A stretch of 22,587 nt of DNA from a virus. The stretch's first letter is position 1. Each line of letters begins with the position of its first letter. The position numbers and the translations under genes were made by a program. Positions 14,349 through 20,020 of this stretch are shown piece by piece. A model generated the notes under the pieces. It saw nothing but the letters and a program-made list of their open reading frames with translations. It searched no databases and was not told the origin of the DNA. The stretch is taken from positions 1 to 22,587 of the IMG/VR virus record IMGVR_UViG_3300034375_004191; one strand, given 5' to 3'.

Positions 14349-15931
14349 AGCACATCCTCATCTAATCTTTCTGTCATCCTACCAGTATCTCGATTGTATA
14401 GTAATCTACAAGCCGGACCTGTCATACCACAAAACCTGTTCTTTAGGACTCTGACTTTAGTTGTGTGTCGTTCGTCTTCATTATCAGCTTGACCGTTACG
14501 TTCCAGTCCAATAATCATGTTAGGAATCTGACCAAGTGATTGACTACCACGCAGCTGACTCATTGATGTAACCGCACCTTCTTCGTGTCCTTTACCTTCT
14601 GGACGTTTTAAGTGAGACACAGCAAACAAACAGATACCTGTTTCTTGTACCAGTTCTCTCAGTTTGTGCATGATCTCATCAATATTCTTACGCTCATCTC
14701 CATGCTCTTGTGAACCTACAACAATTGAGACGTGATCCAAGAAGATATACTTACAGTCTAACGCTTTAGCCATGTACCTTACTCGGTTGACAATACGACT
14801 TACTTCGCTTGAACCAAAGTGATCTAAAAGAAACAGTCTACCTGTGCCTAACGTAGCATCAAAGGCATCTCTCAACTCATGCTCAGTCGCTTCTACATGT
14901 GGTAAGTGCAGTAGTTTGTTAGCCTTCAAAGACATCATTGACCTCGCAGTAGTCCTTACTGACTCCTCCAAGAACATCAGACCTATGTTGTCTTTAGTAT
15001 TGTTGAGTATGTGGTAGACCAACTCACGCATGAACTGAGACTTACCCAGTCCTGAACCAGCAGTACAAAGTACAAGTTCCTGTGGTCGTATCCCGTAGGT
15101 TAGTTTATTTAGACCACCAAACGGATAGTCAACTAGGCTTCTCTCTACTGGTTGGTTTACCTCTTCCCAGAGTGTAGAACCATCGATGATACCGTCAGGT
15201 ACAAACCGTTCAGACTTCCACCAGGTGTTGTTGAACTGCTCCACCAGATTCTTTTGTAAGTAGTCGCTTGCATCTTTGAAACCTGGATCGTGTTTAAATA
15301 CTCTGACCTTTGCTCCAAACAATTCAGCAACTTGCTTGGCTGCATCTTGTCCTTGTGGGTCGGCATCAAAACAAACATAGATATTCTCAAACGAATCAAG
15401 ATAGTCATAGTTTTGTTTGCAGTCTGCTAATGCTGAAGCTGCACCGTTACGGACACTTACTGCAGCGTAGGTACTACCCATCAACTGAAAGGCAGACAGC
15501 GCATCAAACTCTCCCTCGCAGATTGTGATTGTCTTCTGACCACTAGGAAATAGAGACTGACCAAACAGTTTACCTTGTCCCCATTGACCTTCTGTCCAGA
15601 ACTTCTTTTCTGTACTGCTTCGCCTCTTGTAAGCAACGATGTTACCGTCACCATCTGTGTAAGGAAAACAGTAACTACCTTCACTCTCAACGACACCAAA
15701 GAATTCAGTAGTTGCTCGATGGATGTTACGACTAACTATTGTCTTTGCTTTACCTTCTATCTTGGTCAGCAGTTTACTGTTGTCAACAACTCTGACTCTA
15801 GGTTTACCGTCAGTCATGTGAACAGCTTTACAGCCAGAACTGAAACACTTTGTACCCCAATCATAGACTGTTAAAGCATCACTACTTCCACAGTCAGGAC
15901 AAGGTTGGTGGGTAGCTATTTGGACACCCAT
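14345..15931 (-). CDS. T7 gp4-like primase-helicase (528 aa)
   Basis: Unwinds DNA and makes primers at the fork. The N-terminal zinc finger is C11-x2-C14 ... C29-x4-C34. The TOPRIM primase core has CEGEFDAL (E139, E141) and CFDADPQGQD (D189, D191). A RecA-like helicase follows with Walker A AGSGLGKS (291-298), the LEES catalytic-glutamate region near 321, a Walker B-like YIFLDHVS, and SMSQLRGSQSLGQIPN near the C-terminus. The order and 528-aa length match the family (T7 gp4, 566 aa). AAGGAG precedes the ATG, and an unusual TA-rich repeat lies just upstream. Confidence 0.95.
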   Translation of the reverse strand: MGVQIATHQPCPDCGSSDALTVYDWGTKCFSSGCKAVHMTDGKPRVRVVDNSKLLTKIEGKAKTIVSRNIHRATTEFFGVVESEGSYCFPYTDGDGNIVAYKRRSSTEKKFWTEGQWGQGKLFGQSLFPSGQKTITICEGEFDALSAFQLMGSTYAAVSVRNGAASALADCKQNYDYLDSFENIYVCFDADPQGQDAAKQVAELFGAKVRVFKHDPGFKDASDYLQKNLVEQFNNTWWKSERFVPDGIIDGSTLWEEVNQPVERSLVDYPFGGLNKLTYGIRPQELVLCTAGSGLGKSQFMRELVYHILNNTKDNIGLMFLEESVRTTARSMMSLKANKLLHLPHVEATEHELRDAFDATLGTGRLFLLDHFGSSEVSRIVNRVRYMAKALDCKYIFLDHVSIVVGSQEHGDERKNIDEIMHKLRELVQETGICLFAVSHLKRPEGKGHEEGAVTSMSQLRGSQSLGQIPNMIIGLERNGQADNEDERHTTKVRVLKNRFCGMTGPACRLLYNRDTGRMTERLDEDVL

Positions 15932-15944
15932 TATCCACTCTCCT

Positions 15945-15970
15945 TATATATATCTATATATATCTATATA
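15945..15970. repeat. 10-bp TA-rich tandem repeat upstream of primase-helicase
   Basis: Two full copies of TATATATATC plus a partial TATATA. The unit length is close to one helical turn. A palindrome GTTAATTAAC (15973-15982) and a copy of the repeated GGAAAACC element (15988-16009) follow. It may be a DNA-unwinding element or promoter -10 cluster; nothing more can be said from sequence. Confidence 0.6.
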
Positions 15971-15972
15971 GA

Positions 15973-15982
15973 GTTAATTAAC
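15973..15982. repeat. Perfect palindrome GTTAATTAAC
   Basis: A 10-bp perfect palindrome in the 94-bp gap between the primase-helicase and the first small early-type gene, sitting between the TA repeat and the GGAAAACC element. It may be a protein-binding site. Palindromes of this length in AT-rich DNA also arise by chance. Confidence 0.35.
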
Positions 15983-15987
15983 ACTAG

Positions 15988-16009
15988 GTAGGAAAACCAC
16001 TACTACTTA
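15988..16009 (+). repeat. GGAAAACC element, copy 1
   Basis: Begins GTAGGAAAACCACTACTACT; 20 of 22 positions match copy 3 (19914-19935, opposite strand), and 17 bp match copy 2 exactly. It is flanked by CTAGGTAG and CTACTTAG (15984-15991 / 16003-16010), which can pair with one G-T, so an RNA or DNA hairpin is possible. Confidence 0.6.
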
Positions 16010-16025
16010 GAATGAAATAACAATA

Positions 16026-16208
16026 CTAATTAATACTATTTGATGTTTTACCACTAATAGTTGAAACTAAATCTAACTGCATAGACATTTCTATTAAATC
16101 CAATAAGACCTTTCTATTACCATGTAGAGACATTAATTCAACTACATCCGCTAGGGTTTGGTAGTAGTGGTTTTCCTCCATAGTCTGCTCGTATTCTTCT
16201 TGACTCAT
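16026..16208 (-). CDS. Small protein of unknown function (60 aa)
   Basis: Helical, acidic N-terminus (MSQEEYEQTMEENHYYQTLA) and a hydrophobic-patterned second half (VLLDLIEMSMQLDLVST). ATG overlaps the preceding stop as ATGA, with AAAAAGGAC just upstream. It is the last of the small early-type genes before the primase-helicase intergenic region. Codons for EENHYYQ contain a 17-bp copy of the repeated GGAAAACC element. No family recognised. Confidence 0.65.
   Translation of the reverse strand: MSQEEYEQTMEENHYYQTLADVVELMSLHGNRKVLLDLIEMSMQLDLVSTISGKTSNSIN
16161..16177 (-). repeat. GGAAAACC element, copy 2 (inside a coding region)
   Basis: The - strand reads AGGAAAACCACTACTAC, identical over 17 bp to copy 1 and in the opposite orientation 155 bp away. 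It falls in codons of the 60-aa gene, so it may be incidental or may pair with copy 1. Confidence 0.5.
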
Positions 16209-16378
16209 GCTTTGTCCTTTTTAAGTGATAAATCCCATTCAACTTCGGTCACTAGTTTACCATCAATAAAGAATTGCTTGGTGTTGTTAGTCCATATCAG
16301 TTGATACTTCAGTTTACCTTCCCTGAATATCTCAAAGACAGTTTCAATGTCATCATCTTTCGTTCCAGTAGTCGTCAT
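16205..16378 (-). CDS. Small protein of unknown function (57 aa)
   Basis: ATG 16378 to TGA 16205. Reads MTTTGTKDDDIETVFEIFRE, then a beta-rich core KLKYQLIWTNNTKQFFIDGK and a charged tail. It overlaps the zinc-ribbon gene upstream by 26 nt and the next gene as ATGA. It is shorter than 60 codons and lies between two accepted genes without leaving a gap, which supports it being real. No family recognised. Confidence 0.7.
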   Translation of the reverse strand: MTTTGTKDDDIETVFEIFREGKLKYQLIWTNNTKQFFIDGKLVTEVEWDLSLKKDKA

Positions 16379-16610
16379 ATTCGTCCTCTAAGGCGTTTAA
16401 ATTGTCTTCGGTATGGTCTACCCTTACCTCATCCCCGATCGTCGCTCTATCGTCGCTGTGGTGCTTCAGATCGGGTCTATCAAGCAAGAGTATGTCACCC
16501 ATATCTGAGTCGGCCAGGCAATCGTTACATAATTCAACGAACTGGTTGTTCAGATTCTTACGGGTAGACTCATAGTCGTTAAGTTCTGAGTCGCAGCTAA
16601 TACATCTCAT
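16353..16610 (-). CDS. Small zinc-ribbon protein (85 aa)
   Basis: The N-terminus MRCISCDSELNDYEST has C3-x2-C6, and LCNDCLADS gives a second pair (C28, C31), forming a four-cysteine zinc knuckle. The rest is acidic (ALEDEYDDYW). From memory, MRCxxCxxxLxDxExTRK proteins are common in early regions of T7-like phages, but their target is unknown. Start and stop both overlap neighbours (ATGA at 16607-16610). A nucleic-acid or transcription-factor binding role is inferred. Confidence 0.75.
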   Translation of the reverse strand: MRCISCDSELNDYESTRKNLNNQFVELCNDCLADSDMGDILLLDRPDLKHHSDDRATIGDEVRVDHTEDNLNALEDEYDDYWNER

Positions 16611-16792
16611 TCGAACATGTACTCCTCATACTTCAACTCGATGGCCTTGTAATACTGTTGCTCTTCAGTCATTTCCTGCCATCCTTCTAGGCTTCGGTAC
16701 TGTCCAAGATACTGCATTACTTCTTCGTGCTCCATCTCCCAGACCTCATCCCAACATCGATCCATCAATTCTTGGTTTCCAATGTGACTCAT
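16607..16792 (-). CDS. Small acidic protein (61 aa)
   Basis: Rich in Glu, Trp, Tyr and Met (CWDEVWEMEHEEVMQYLGQY). Probably two or three amphipathic helices. Both ends overlap adjacent genes by 4 nt (ATGA). Strong negative charge in an early-type cluster would fit a DNA-mimic or host-protein-binding role, but there is no family evidence. Confidence 0.65.
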   Translation of the reverse strand: MSHIGNQELMDRCWDEVWEMEHEEVMQYLGQYRSLEGWQEMTEEQQYYKAIELKYEEYMFE

Positions 16793-16986
16793 GCTGATCT
16801 CCTTGTCGCTTTAGTTCCTCTATAAAATTCTTTCGCATCGTTCCATCCTTTGATGTACTCCAACATTAAATCACCCGTTAAATTGTGTTGTTTGACACCA
16901 TCCTTCACGCTGTGTGGGTCTAAGTCTCGGTCAAATAACCAATCGTCCCAGCCCCTATCGTATGGGCTACCTATTTCTTTATTCAT
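16789..16986 (-). CDS. Small protein with YDRGWDDWLF motif (65 aa)
   Basis: Reads SPYDRGWDDWLFDRDLDPHS and ends LEYIKGWNDAKEFYRGTKAT. The YDRG...D..Y/W...RDPH...Y..G(W/Y)...A layout resembles small phage proteins I have seen in early regions, with unknown role. It overlaps its neighbours by 4 nt at each end (ATGA). Confidence 0.68.
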   Translation of the reverse strand: MNKEIGSPYDRGWDDWLFDRDLDPHSVKDGVKQHNLTGDLMLEYIKGWNDAKEFYRGTKATRRSA

Positions 16987-17276
16987 TCGTATGTCCTTTC
17001 TATTGTTGCGCGTACACCGTATCTCTCATAGTTTACGCGGTTAAAATACATCCAATCATCATACCCGTTTTTCGCTTCGTCCCAGGTTTCGTACTCGTTC
17101 GTTGGGTACCCATCAATACACAGTTGAAACTTAATGTTAGCCTCAATGTGGTCAATATCCGCTTGATACGCAGTAGCATTATCAGGATCTTCTTCTTGCC
17201 ATTTCCTGAGTTGAGCCAACTCTTCTGCTACCTTGTCAAACTTACAATCGTTCTCCTTCGGCATGTAGTGTGGCAT
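16983..17276 (-). CDS. Small protein of unknown function (97 aa)
   Basis: I chose ATG 17276 (MPHYMPKENDCKFDK) over the GTG 33 nt upstream because AAAGGA lies 5 nt before it and it forms TAATG with the preceding micro-gene. The middle is helical (LAQLRKWQEEDPDNATAYQADIDHIEANIK in two pieces), followed by CIDGYPTNEYETWDEAKNGYDDW. The tail is more basic (YERYGVRATIERTYE). No family recognised. Confidence 0.7.
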   Translation of the reverse strand: MPHYMPKENDCKFDKVAEELAQLRKWQEEDPDNATAYQADIDHIEANIKFQLCIDGYPTNEYETWDEAKNGYDDWMYFNRVNYERYGVRATIERTYE

Positions 17277-17434
17277 TACTTTCCTTTCGTCGTTGGTGAG
17301 AACAACCACAAATCTAGCACATCGTGCACTCTAATGCGAGTGTTGGGATAAAGAGGCTTACCAAAACCTCCCTTCTCCCTTGCAGTTGATTTCATTAAAA
17401 TCGCACGTCGCTTCTGTCTAGCCTTAGAGTTCAT
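17276..17434 (-). CDS. Basic micro-protein (52 aa)
   Basis: ATG 17434 gives MNSKARQKRRAILMKSTARE, then GGFGKPLYPNTRIRVHDVLD and a short hydrophobic end. The N-terminus is strongly basic, in contrast with its acidic neighbours, so nucleic-acid contact is possible. A TGGGG sequence 8 nt before the ATG supports this start; an internal ATG (17395) has no ribosome site. It starts inside the preceding membrane peptide gene and ends as TAATG with the next gene. Confidence 0.6.
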   Translation of the reverse strand: MNSKARQKRRAILMKSTAREKGGFGKPLYPNTRIRVHDVLDLWLFSPTTKGK

Positions 17435-17528
17435 ACGCTAAACCCCATAGCATCCACAACATGACCCCAACGTGAATACACGCTAGGATCATTAACAGCC
17501 AATCGAGCCAGGTTATTTTTGTGCTCAT
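17424..17528 (-). CDS. Single-span membrane peptide (34 aa)
   Basis: Reads MSTKITWLDWLLMILACIHV, then GVMLWMLWGLAYEL: one continuous hydrophobic helix after a short polar start. Its ATG overlaps the preceding stop (ATGA) and its end overlaps the basic micro-protein by 11 nt, the same coupling used throughout the cluster. Function unknown. It is too short for normal gene calling. Confidence 0.6.
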   Translation of the reverse strand: MSTKITWLDWLLMILACIHVGVMLWMLWGLAYEL

Positions 17529-17707
17529 TCTGTGCCTCCTATCTTGTCATATCCTGAACGTTCATCCTCTACCCGCAAGGCTTGTTGATACTCTCGCAGC
17601 GTCTCCAGAATAAACTCTAACCCATTTACTAGTGCTCCGTCGTTGATTTCCCGCGCACGTTGTAGGCACGCCATTGCTTCAAATTTAATGTCGTCTATGT
17701 GTCTCAT
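17525..17707 (-). CDS. Small helical protein (60 aa)
   Basis: The start is placed at ATG 17707 (MRHIDDIKFEAMACLQRARE) because it overlaps the upstream stop as ATGA and has GGAG about 7 nt before it; the in-frame ATG 12 nt upstream lies inside the previous gene. Two amphipathic helices (AMACLQRAREI; GLEFILETLREYQQALRVED) and a polar tail. No family recognised. Confidence 0.65.
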   Translation of the reverse strand: MRHIDDIKFEAMACLQRAREINDGALVNGLEFILETLREYQQALRVEDERSGYDKIGGTE

Positions 17708-17922
17708 TTTACGCTCCATCCCTGCTTGTAAGATTCCGTAGGCTTCCGTAATACTTTGCCTTCCTTAATGACTGGGAAGCCGTCCACGATTAAAAACATA
17801 GTGTCCATACCTCGCTTATGTCTAGTTGTTGCGACTGCGTAGTCATTGGCTGATCTATGGTTAAGGTTCAACTCCTCAGTTGCTTTTGTGTACCAGAAAA
17901 AATACTCATCCTTAAAATTCAT
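17704..17922 (-). CDS. Small protein of unknown function (72 aa)
   Basis: AAGGAG precedes ATG 17922. Residues 1-15 are aromatic-rich (MNFKDEYFFWYTKAT), the middle is polar, and MFLIVDGFPVIKEGK is a likely beta pair. It ends in SYKQGWSVK and overlaps the next gene as ATGA. No family recognised. Confidence 0.65.
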   Translation of the reverse strand: MNFKDEYFFWYTKATEELNLNHRSANDYAVATTRHKRGMDTMFLIVDGFPVIKEGKVLRKPTESYKQGWSVK

Positions 17923-17932
17923 TTTAAACTCC

Positions 17933-18292
17933 TTAATCTAATCTTGACTGTGAATATGCTTTTATCTTGTAACTATCCAAGACCTCACAAAAGGCTTTAG
18001 CATACGCTAGCTTGCGCTCCATTGATTGATTGAATTCATGCACAGATACCTTATAGCCTCCTTCGTAACTTGAATAACCTATGCGATTGTCCTTTAAGAA
18101 CTTAACAAATTTACCTCGCGCAGGTTTAATCCAGACATACGCAAAACCACAAACCCCCTCGTTGATAGTATCTCGTCGTATGTTCCCGTTACGATCCGTA
18201 TAACGCACCGTCATAGGTTCTGGAGTGCTCCGCATCCCTGCTTTAATTCCGGCTTCGTGCGCTTCGTTATAAATTTTTTGTTCTTTAGACAT
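17933..18292 (-). CDS. Early-region protein of unknown function (119 aa)
   Basis: The N-terminal helix (IYNEAHEAGIKAGMRS) is followed by a beta-rich core including GVCGFAYVWIKPARGKFVKF and GYSSYEGGYKVSVHEFNQS. A C-terminal helix (MERKLAYAKAFCEVLDSY) completes the fold. From memory, similar AHxAGxxAG...FVxxLK...GGYxxxV proteins recur in marine podovirus early regions without known function. ATG lies inside the end of the upstream gene (8-nt overlap), with AGGAG embedded in that gene's last codons. Confidence 0.72.
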   Translation of the reverse strand: MSKEQKIYNEAHEAGIKAGMRSTPEPMTVRYTDRNGNIRRDTINEGVCGFAYVWIKPARGKFVKFLKDNRIGYSSYEGGYKVSVHEFNQSMERKLAYAKAFCEVLDSYKIKAYSQSRLD

Positions 18293-18695
18293 TAAATTCT
18301 CCTTCTATAATTTTAGTTGATAACTTTCTGATTCTCTCTATGCCTTCGTTCAAGTTGTCTTTGTATTCGTAAATGAACAAGGGATTTTTTCCTTCGTGCC
18401 ACCCTTCGCCCTCATAATACCCAATCAGTAAACCATCCTCAACACTTGGGATATCTGATCCGCTTAAGTCTGTGAGGATAACGTCATACTTTATTCCACC
18501 TACTAGAGCAGATTCACCCATAGCGCGACAACCTCCGCCAGTATCTAGTGGGTAAAAGTTCTCTAACACCTCCTCAAGTTCTGATTCTAAATCTCCGGCT
18601 AACTTCTCCTCACAGTCAAAACATACTACAAGGTCTTGAAAGTTTGCAGTTTGTCGCTCGTCAGTATCTTTCCCGCAATGTCCACAGTTAAACAT
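18285..18695 (-). CDS. Zinc-ribbon protein with acidic body (136 aa)
   Basis: MFNCGHCGKDTDERQ (C4, C7) and VVCFDCEEK (C25, C28) make a four-cysteine zinc ribbon. Next come a very acidic helix (LESELEEVLENFY), a GGGCRAMGESALVGG turn and a mixed alpha/beta C-terminus. It ends in EGEFNV, the same six residues that end the next gene upstream, because both ends encode the following gene's ribosome site and start. Function unknown; nucleic-acid or host-protein binding is plausible. Confidence 0.72.
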   Translation of the reverse strand: MFNCGHCGKDTDERQTANFQDLVVCFDCEEKLAGDLESELEEVLENFYPLDTGGGCRAMGESALVGGIKYDVILTDLSGSDIPSVEDGLLIGYYEGEGWHEGKNPLFIYEYKDNLNEGIERIRKLSTKIIEGEFNV

Positions 18696-18921
18696 TAAAC
18701 TCTCCTTCTTCGTTGATAAACATAAAACGTGAGATAGTCTCTCGCATTATCTCGTAATCTTTATCAGTTACCGTAAACGGTGAGTGCGATATTTCATAGT
18801 CTAGCGCAGTCTCTAACCATTCACAGTAAATGTCTTCCGCTTCTCCATAAGTGTCTACACTTTCGCTTACTTTTGGGTTGTCATCAGCATAACCAGAATA
18901 CACGCTCACAGAATATTTCAT
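18688..18921 (-). CDS. Small acidic protein (77 aa)
   Basis: Probably beta-strand first (MKYSVSVYSGYADDN), then helical (AEDIYCEWLETALDYEI) and a C-terminal helix, ending EGEFNV. Net charge is strongly negative. AAGGAG precedes ATG 18921, which overlaps the preceding stop as ATGA. The 3' end carries the ribosome site for the zinc-ribbon gene. No family recognised. Confidence 0.68.
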   Translation of the reverse strand: MKYSVSVYSGYADDNPKVSESVDTYGEAEDIYCEWLETALDYEISHSPFTVTDKDYEIMRETISRFMFINEEGEFNV

Positions 18922-19109
18922 TGTTCCGCTCCTTTTGCAAATTGACGTTGTTTTTCCTGTTCGTAATAAGTCGCTAGTTCATCAGACAATCCGTAATACT
19001 CACGGATATTTGTAACTTCAAATCGTCCACATTCAGACAAAAACGGGTTAACAATTTCATACCCTTCAGTAAAGAAGGATTTATCAAAAACTAAATCATC
19101 TATTGTCAT
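18918..19109 (-). CDS. Small acidic protein (63 aa)
   Basis: Reads MTIDDLVFDKSFFTEGYEIV, later FEVTNIREYYGLSDELATYY, with a Lys/Gln-rich tail. AAGGAG lies 7 nt before the ATG. It is the second gene of the leftward early-type cluster and has no recognised family. It overlaps the next gene as ATGA. Confidence 0.65.
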   Translation of the reverse strand: MTIDDLVFDKSFFTEGYEIVNPFLSECGRFEVTNIREYYGLSDELATYYEQEKQRQFAKGAEQ

Positions 19110-19123
19110 AGCAATCTCCTTAT

Positions 19124-19447
19124 TTAGAATTGTGTGAATACAAGCGTGTTGTTAGTTCTCCCGCAGTAAATCGTGTTCTGTAATAAGAACTCTTCTGCGT
19201 CGTCTAGTGTTTCAAACTCTTTATCGTATGATTCGTTTAGTTCTTCTAAATCCATTTCAACATACTCACAACAAAACGCCACCACGTCCAATTCAAACTC
19301 AAATTCTCCTTCTGTATCATGTTCGTATTGCTCTAGAAAGGCAAACAAGACCTCTAAACCTTCGTATGTGAAATTGTTTGCATAAGTTCCTGATTGCCAT
19401 GTTCTGAACGAATCTCTGAAAGTGTATAAATCTACTGTCTGCTTCAT
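19124..19447 (-). CDS. First gene of the leftward block, acidic conserved phage protein (107 aa)
   Basis: VDLYTFRDSFR, FTYEGLEVLFAFLEQYEHDT, ELDVVAFCCEYVEMD and a very acidic C-terminal half. From memory, proteins with YxFxxxF...F(S/T)YEGLExLFxYLE...ELDVIAxCCEY are widespread in phages and mobile elements, usually as small hypothetical proteins. The high Asp/Glu content and first-expressed position would suit an anti-restriction or DNA-mimic role, but this is speculation. ATG 19447 has TAAGGAG at good spacing. Confidence 0.75.
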   Translation of the reverse strand: MKQTVDLYTFRDSFRTWQSGTYANNFTYEGLEVLFAFLEQYEHDTEGEFEFELDVVAFCCEYVEMDLEELNESYDKEFETLDDAEEFLLQNTIYCGRTNNTLVFTQF

Positions 19448-19549
19448 GTTTGCTTACTCCTTATAAATATATAAATGGGTTGTTGTTTGGTACGACTCAA
19501 ACACTAGAGATTTTTCAGACTCTTGTAAACATAAAAATCCACTATGTCA

Positions 19550-19612
19550 TCACTTTGCCATCAAATTGCCACTATGTGGTATCGATACAACAAAACCTGG
19601 ATTGTGTGTCAT
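19550..19612 (-). CDS. Candidate leader micro-ORF 2 (20 aa)
   Basis: ATG 19612 directly follows the stop of micro-ORF 1 (TAAATG) and reads MTHNPGFVVSIPHSGNLMAK to TGA 19550. It has no ribosome site of its own, so translation would depend on coupling. It may be a leader peptide or chance. Confidence 0.3.
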   Translation of the reverse strand: MTHNPGFVVSIPHSGNLMAK

Positions 19613-19651
19613 TTATGTTACTGTTGCACCAGGACCACACCCCTGTATCAT
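19613..19651 (-). CDS. Candidate leader micro-ORF 1 (12 aa)
   Basis: ATG 19651 reads MIQGCGPGATVT to TAA 19613, with AGGGAGG ending 8 nt before the start. It lies within the long 5' leader predicted for the leftward transcript. A short peptide with a good ribosome site followed at once by another ORF suggests leader-type control, but the length is within chance expectation. Confidence 0.35.
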   Translation of the reverse strand: MIQGCGPGATVT

Positions 19652-19716
19652 TTTTACAACCTCCCTAGTCTTTTTCTTTTGCTCTAATGGGCTGGATAAG
19701 CCACACATTCTTTCAC

Positions 19717-19780
19717 AGTCTTGTGACTCTTATATAAGACTACTCAGTTACAAGACTACTCTTATGTCTTATATAAGACT
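19717..19780. repeat. Cluster of palindromic direct repeats
   Basis: TCTTATATAAGACT occurs twice (19728-19741, 19767-19780), 39 bp apart, each containing the palindrome CTTATATAAG. AAGACTACTC is repeated directly (19736-19745, 19752-19761). AGTCTTGT (19717-19724) is inverted as ACAAGACT (19750-19757). These look like operators for a dimeric regulator or origin-type binding sites. Confidence 0.65.
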
Positions 19781-19913
19781 CAATAGCCCTGGGGGGGAGG
19801 CATATAGTATATCTAGCTAGCTTCAGCTAGGCTAACAGACACAAAAAAGAAGAAAATGGGCATAATATTGCATAAATTCCATAGTATGAAACTAGAAAAA
19901 AGACATTTAGAAT

Positions 19914-19935
19914 TAAGTGGTTGTGGTTTTCCTAC
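19914..19935 (-). repeat. GGAAAACC element, copy 3
   Basis: The - strand begins GTAGGAAAACCACAACCACT, matching copy 1 at 20 of 22 positions. It lies about 30 bp downstream of the candidate leftward promoter, in the sense orientation of that transcript. Short AGAAAAA...ACATTTAGA repeats flank it on both sides (19894-19912 and 19938-19953). Confidence 0.55.
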
Positions 19936-19965
19936 ACAGAAAAACATTTAGAGCTAAATAAGCCT

Positions 19966-19994
19966 AGTAAATAATTTAAAATAATACTTGACAA
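19966..19994 (-). promoter_or_regulatory. Candidate leftward sigma70-type promoter
   Basis: The - strand has TTGTCA (-35, one mismatch to TTGACA), 17 nt, then TTTACT (-10, four of six). Its -35 overlaps that of the rightward promoter, so the two are back to back. It would drive the early-type block from about 19.96 kb, leaving a leader of about 500 nt before the first ATG. The -10 is weak. Confidence 0.45.
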
Positions 19995-20016
19995 AACCTT
20001 AAAAATATGCTACACT
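19988..20016 (+). promoter_or_regulatory. Strong rightward sigma70-type promoter for terminase genes
   Basis: TTGACA (19988-19993) is a perfect -35. Exactly 17 nt later comes TACACT (20011-20016), preceded by TGC, an extended -10. The predicted start is about 20022-20024. It would transcribe the terminase genes and onward with host RNA polymerase. Confidence 0.72.
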
Positions 20017-20020
20017 CTCC

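Noticed and set aside
15157-15874. Several open frames overlapping the primase-helicase gene
   Set aside because: All are in alternative frames of a gene with intact motifs; none shows motifs of its own, unlike the frame nested in the methyltransferase.
18139-18157. Another possible GGAAAACC element (AAAACCACAAACC)
   Set aside because: It lacks the leading GG and the ACTACT part and lies inside a coding region; the match is short enough to be chance.
19450-19820. Two + strand open frames (72 and 84 codons) in the control region
   Set aside because: They lack a clear ribosome site, have noise-like composition rich in Ser, Cys and His, overlap each other and run through the repeats and micro-ORFs.
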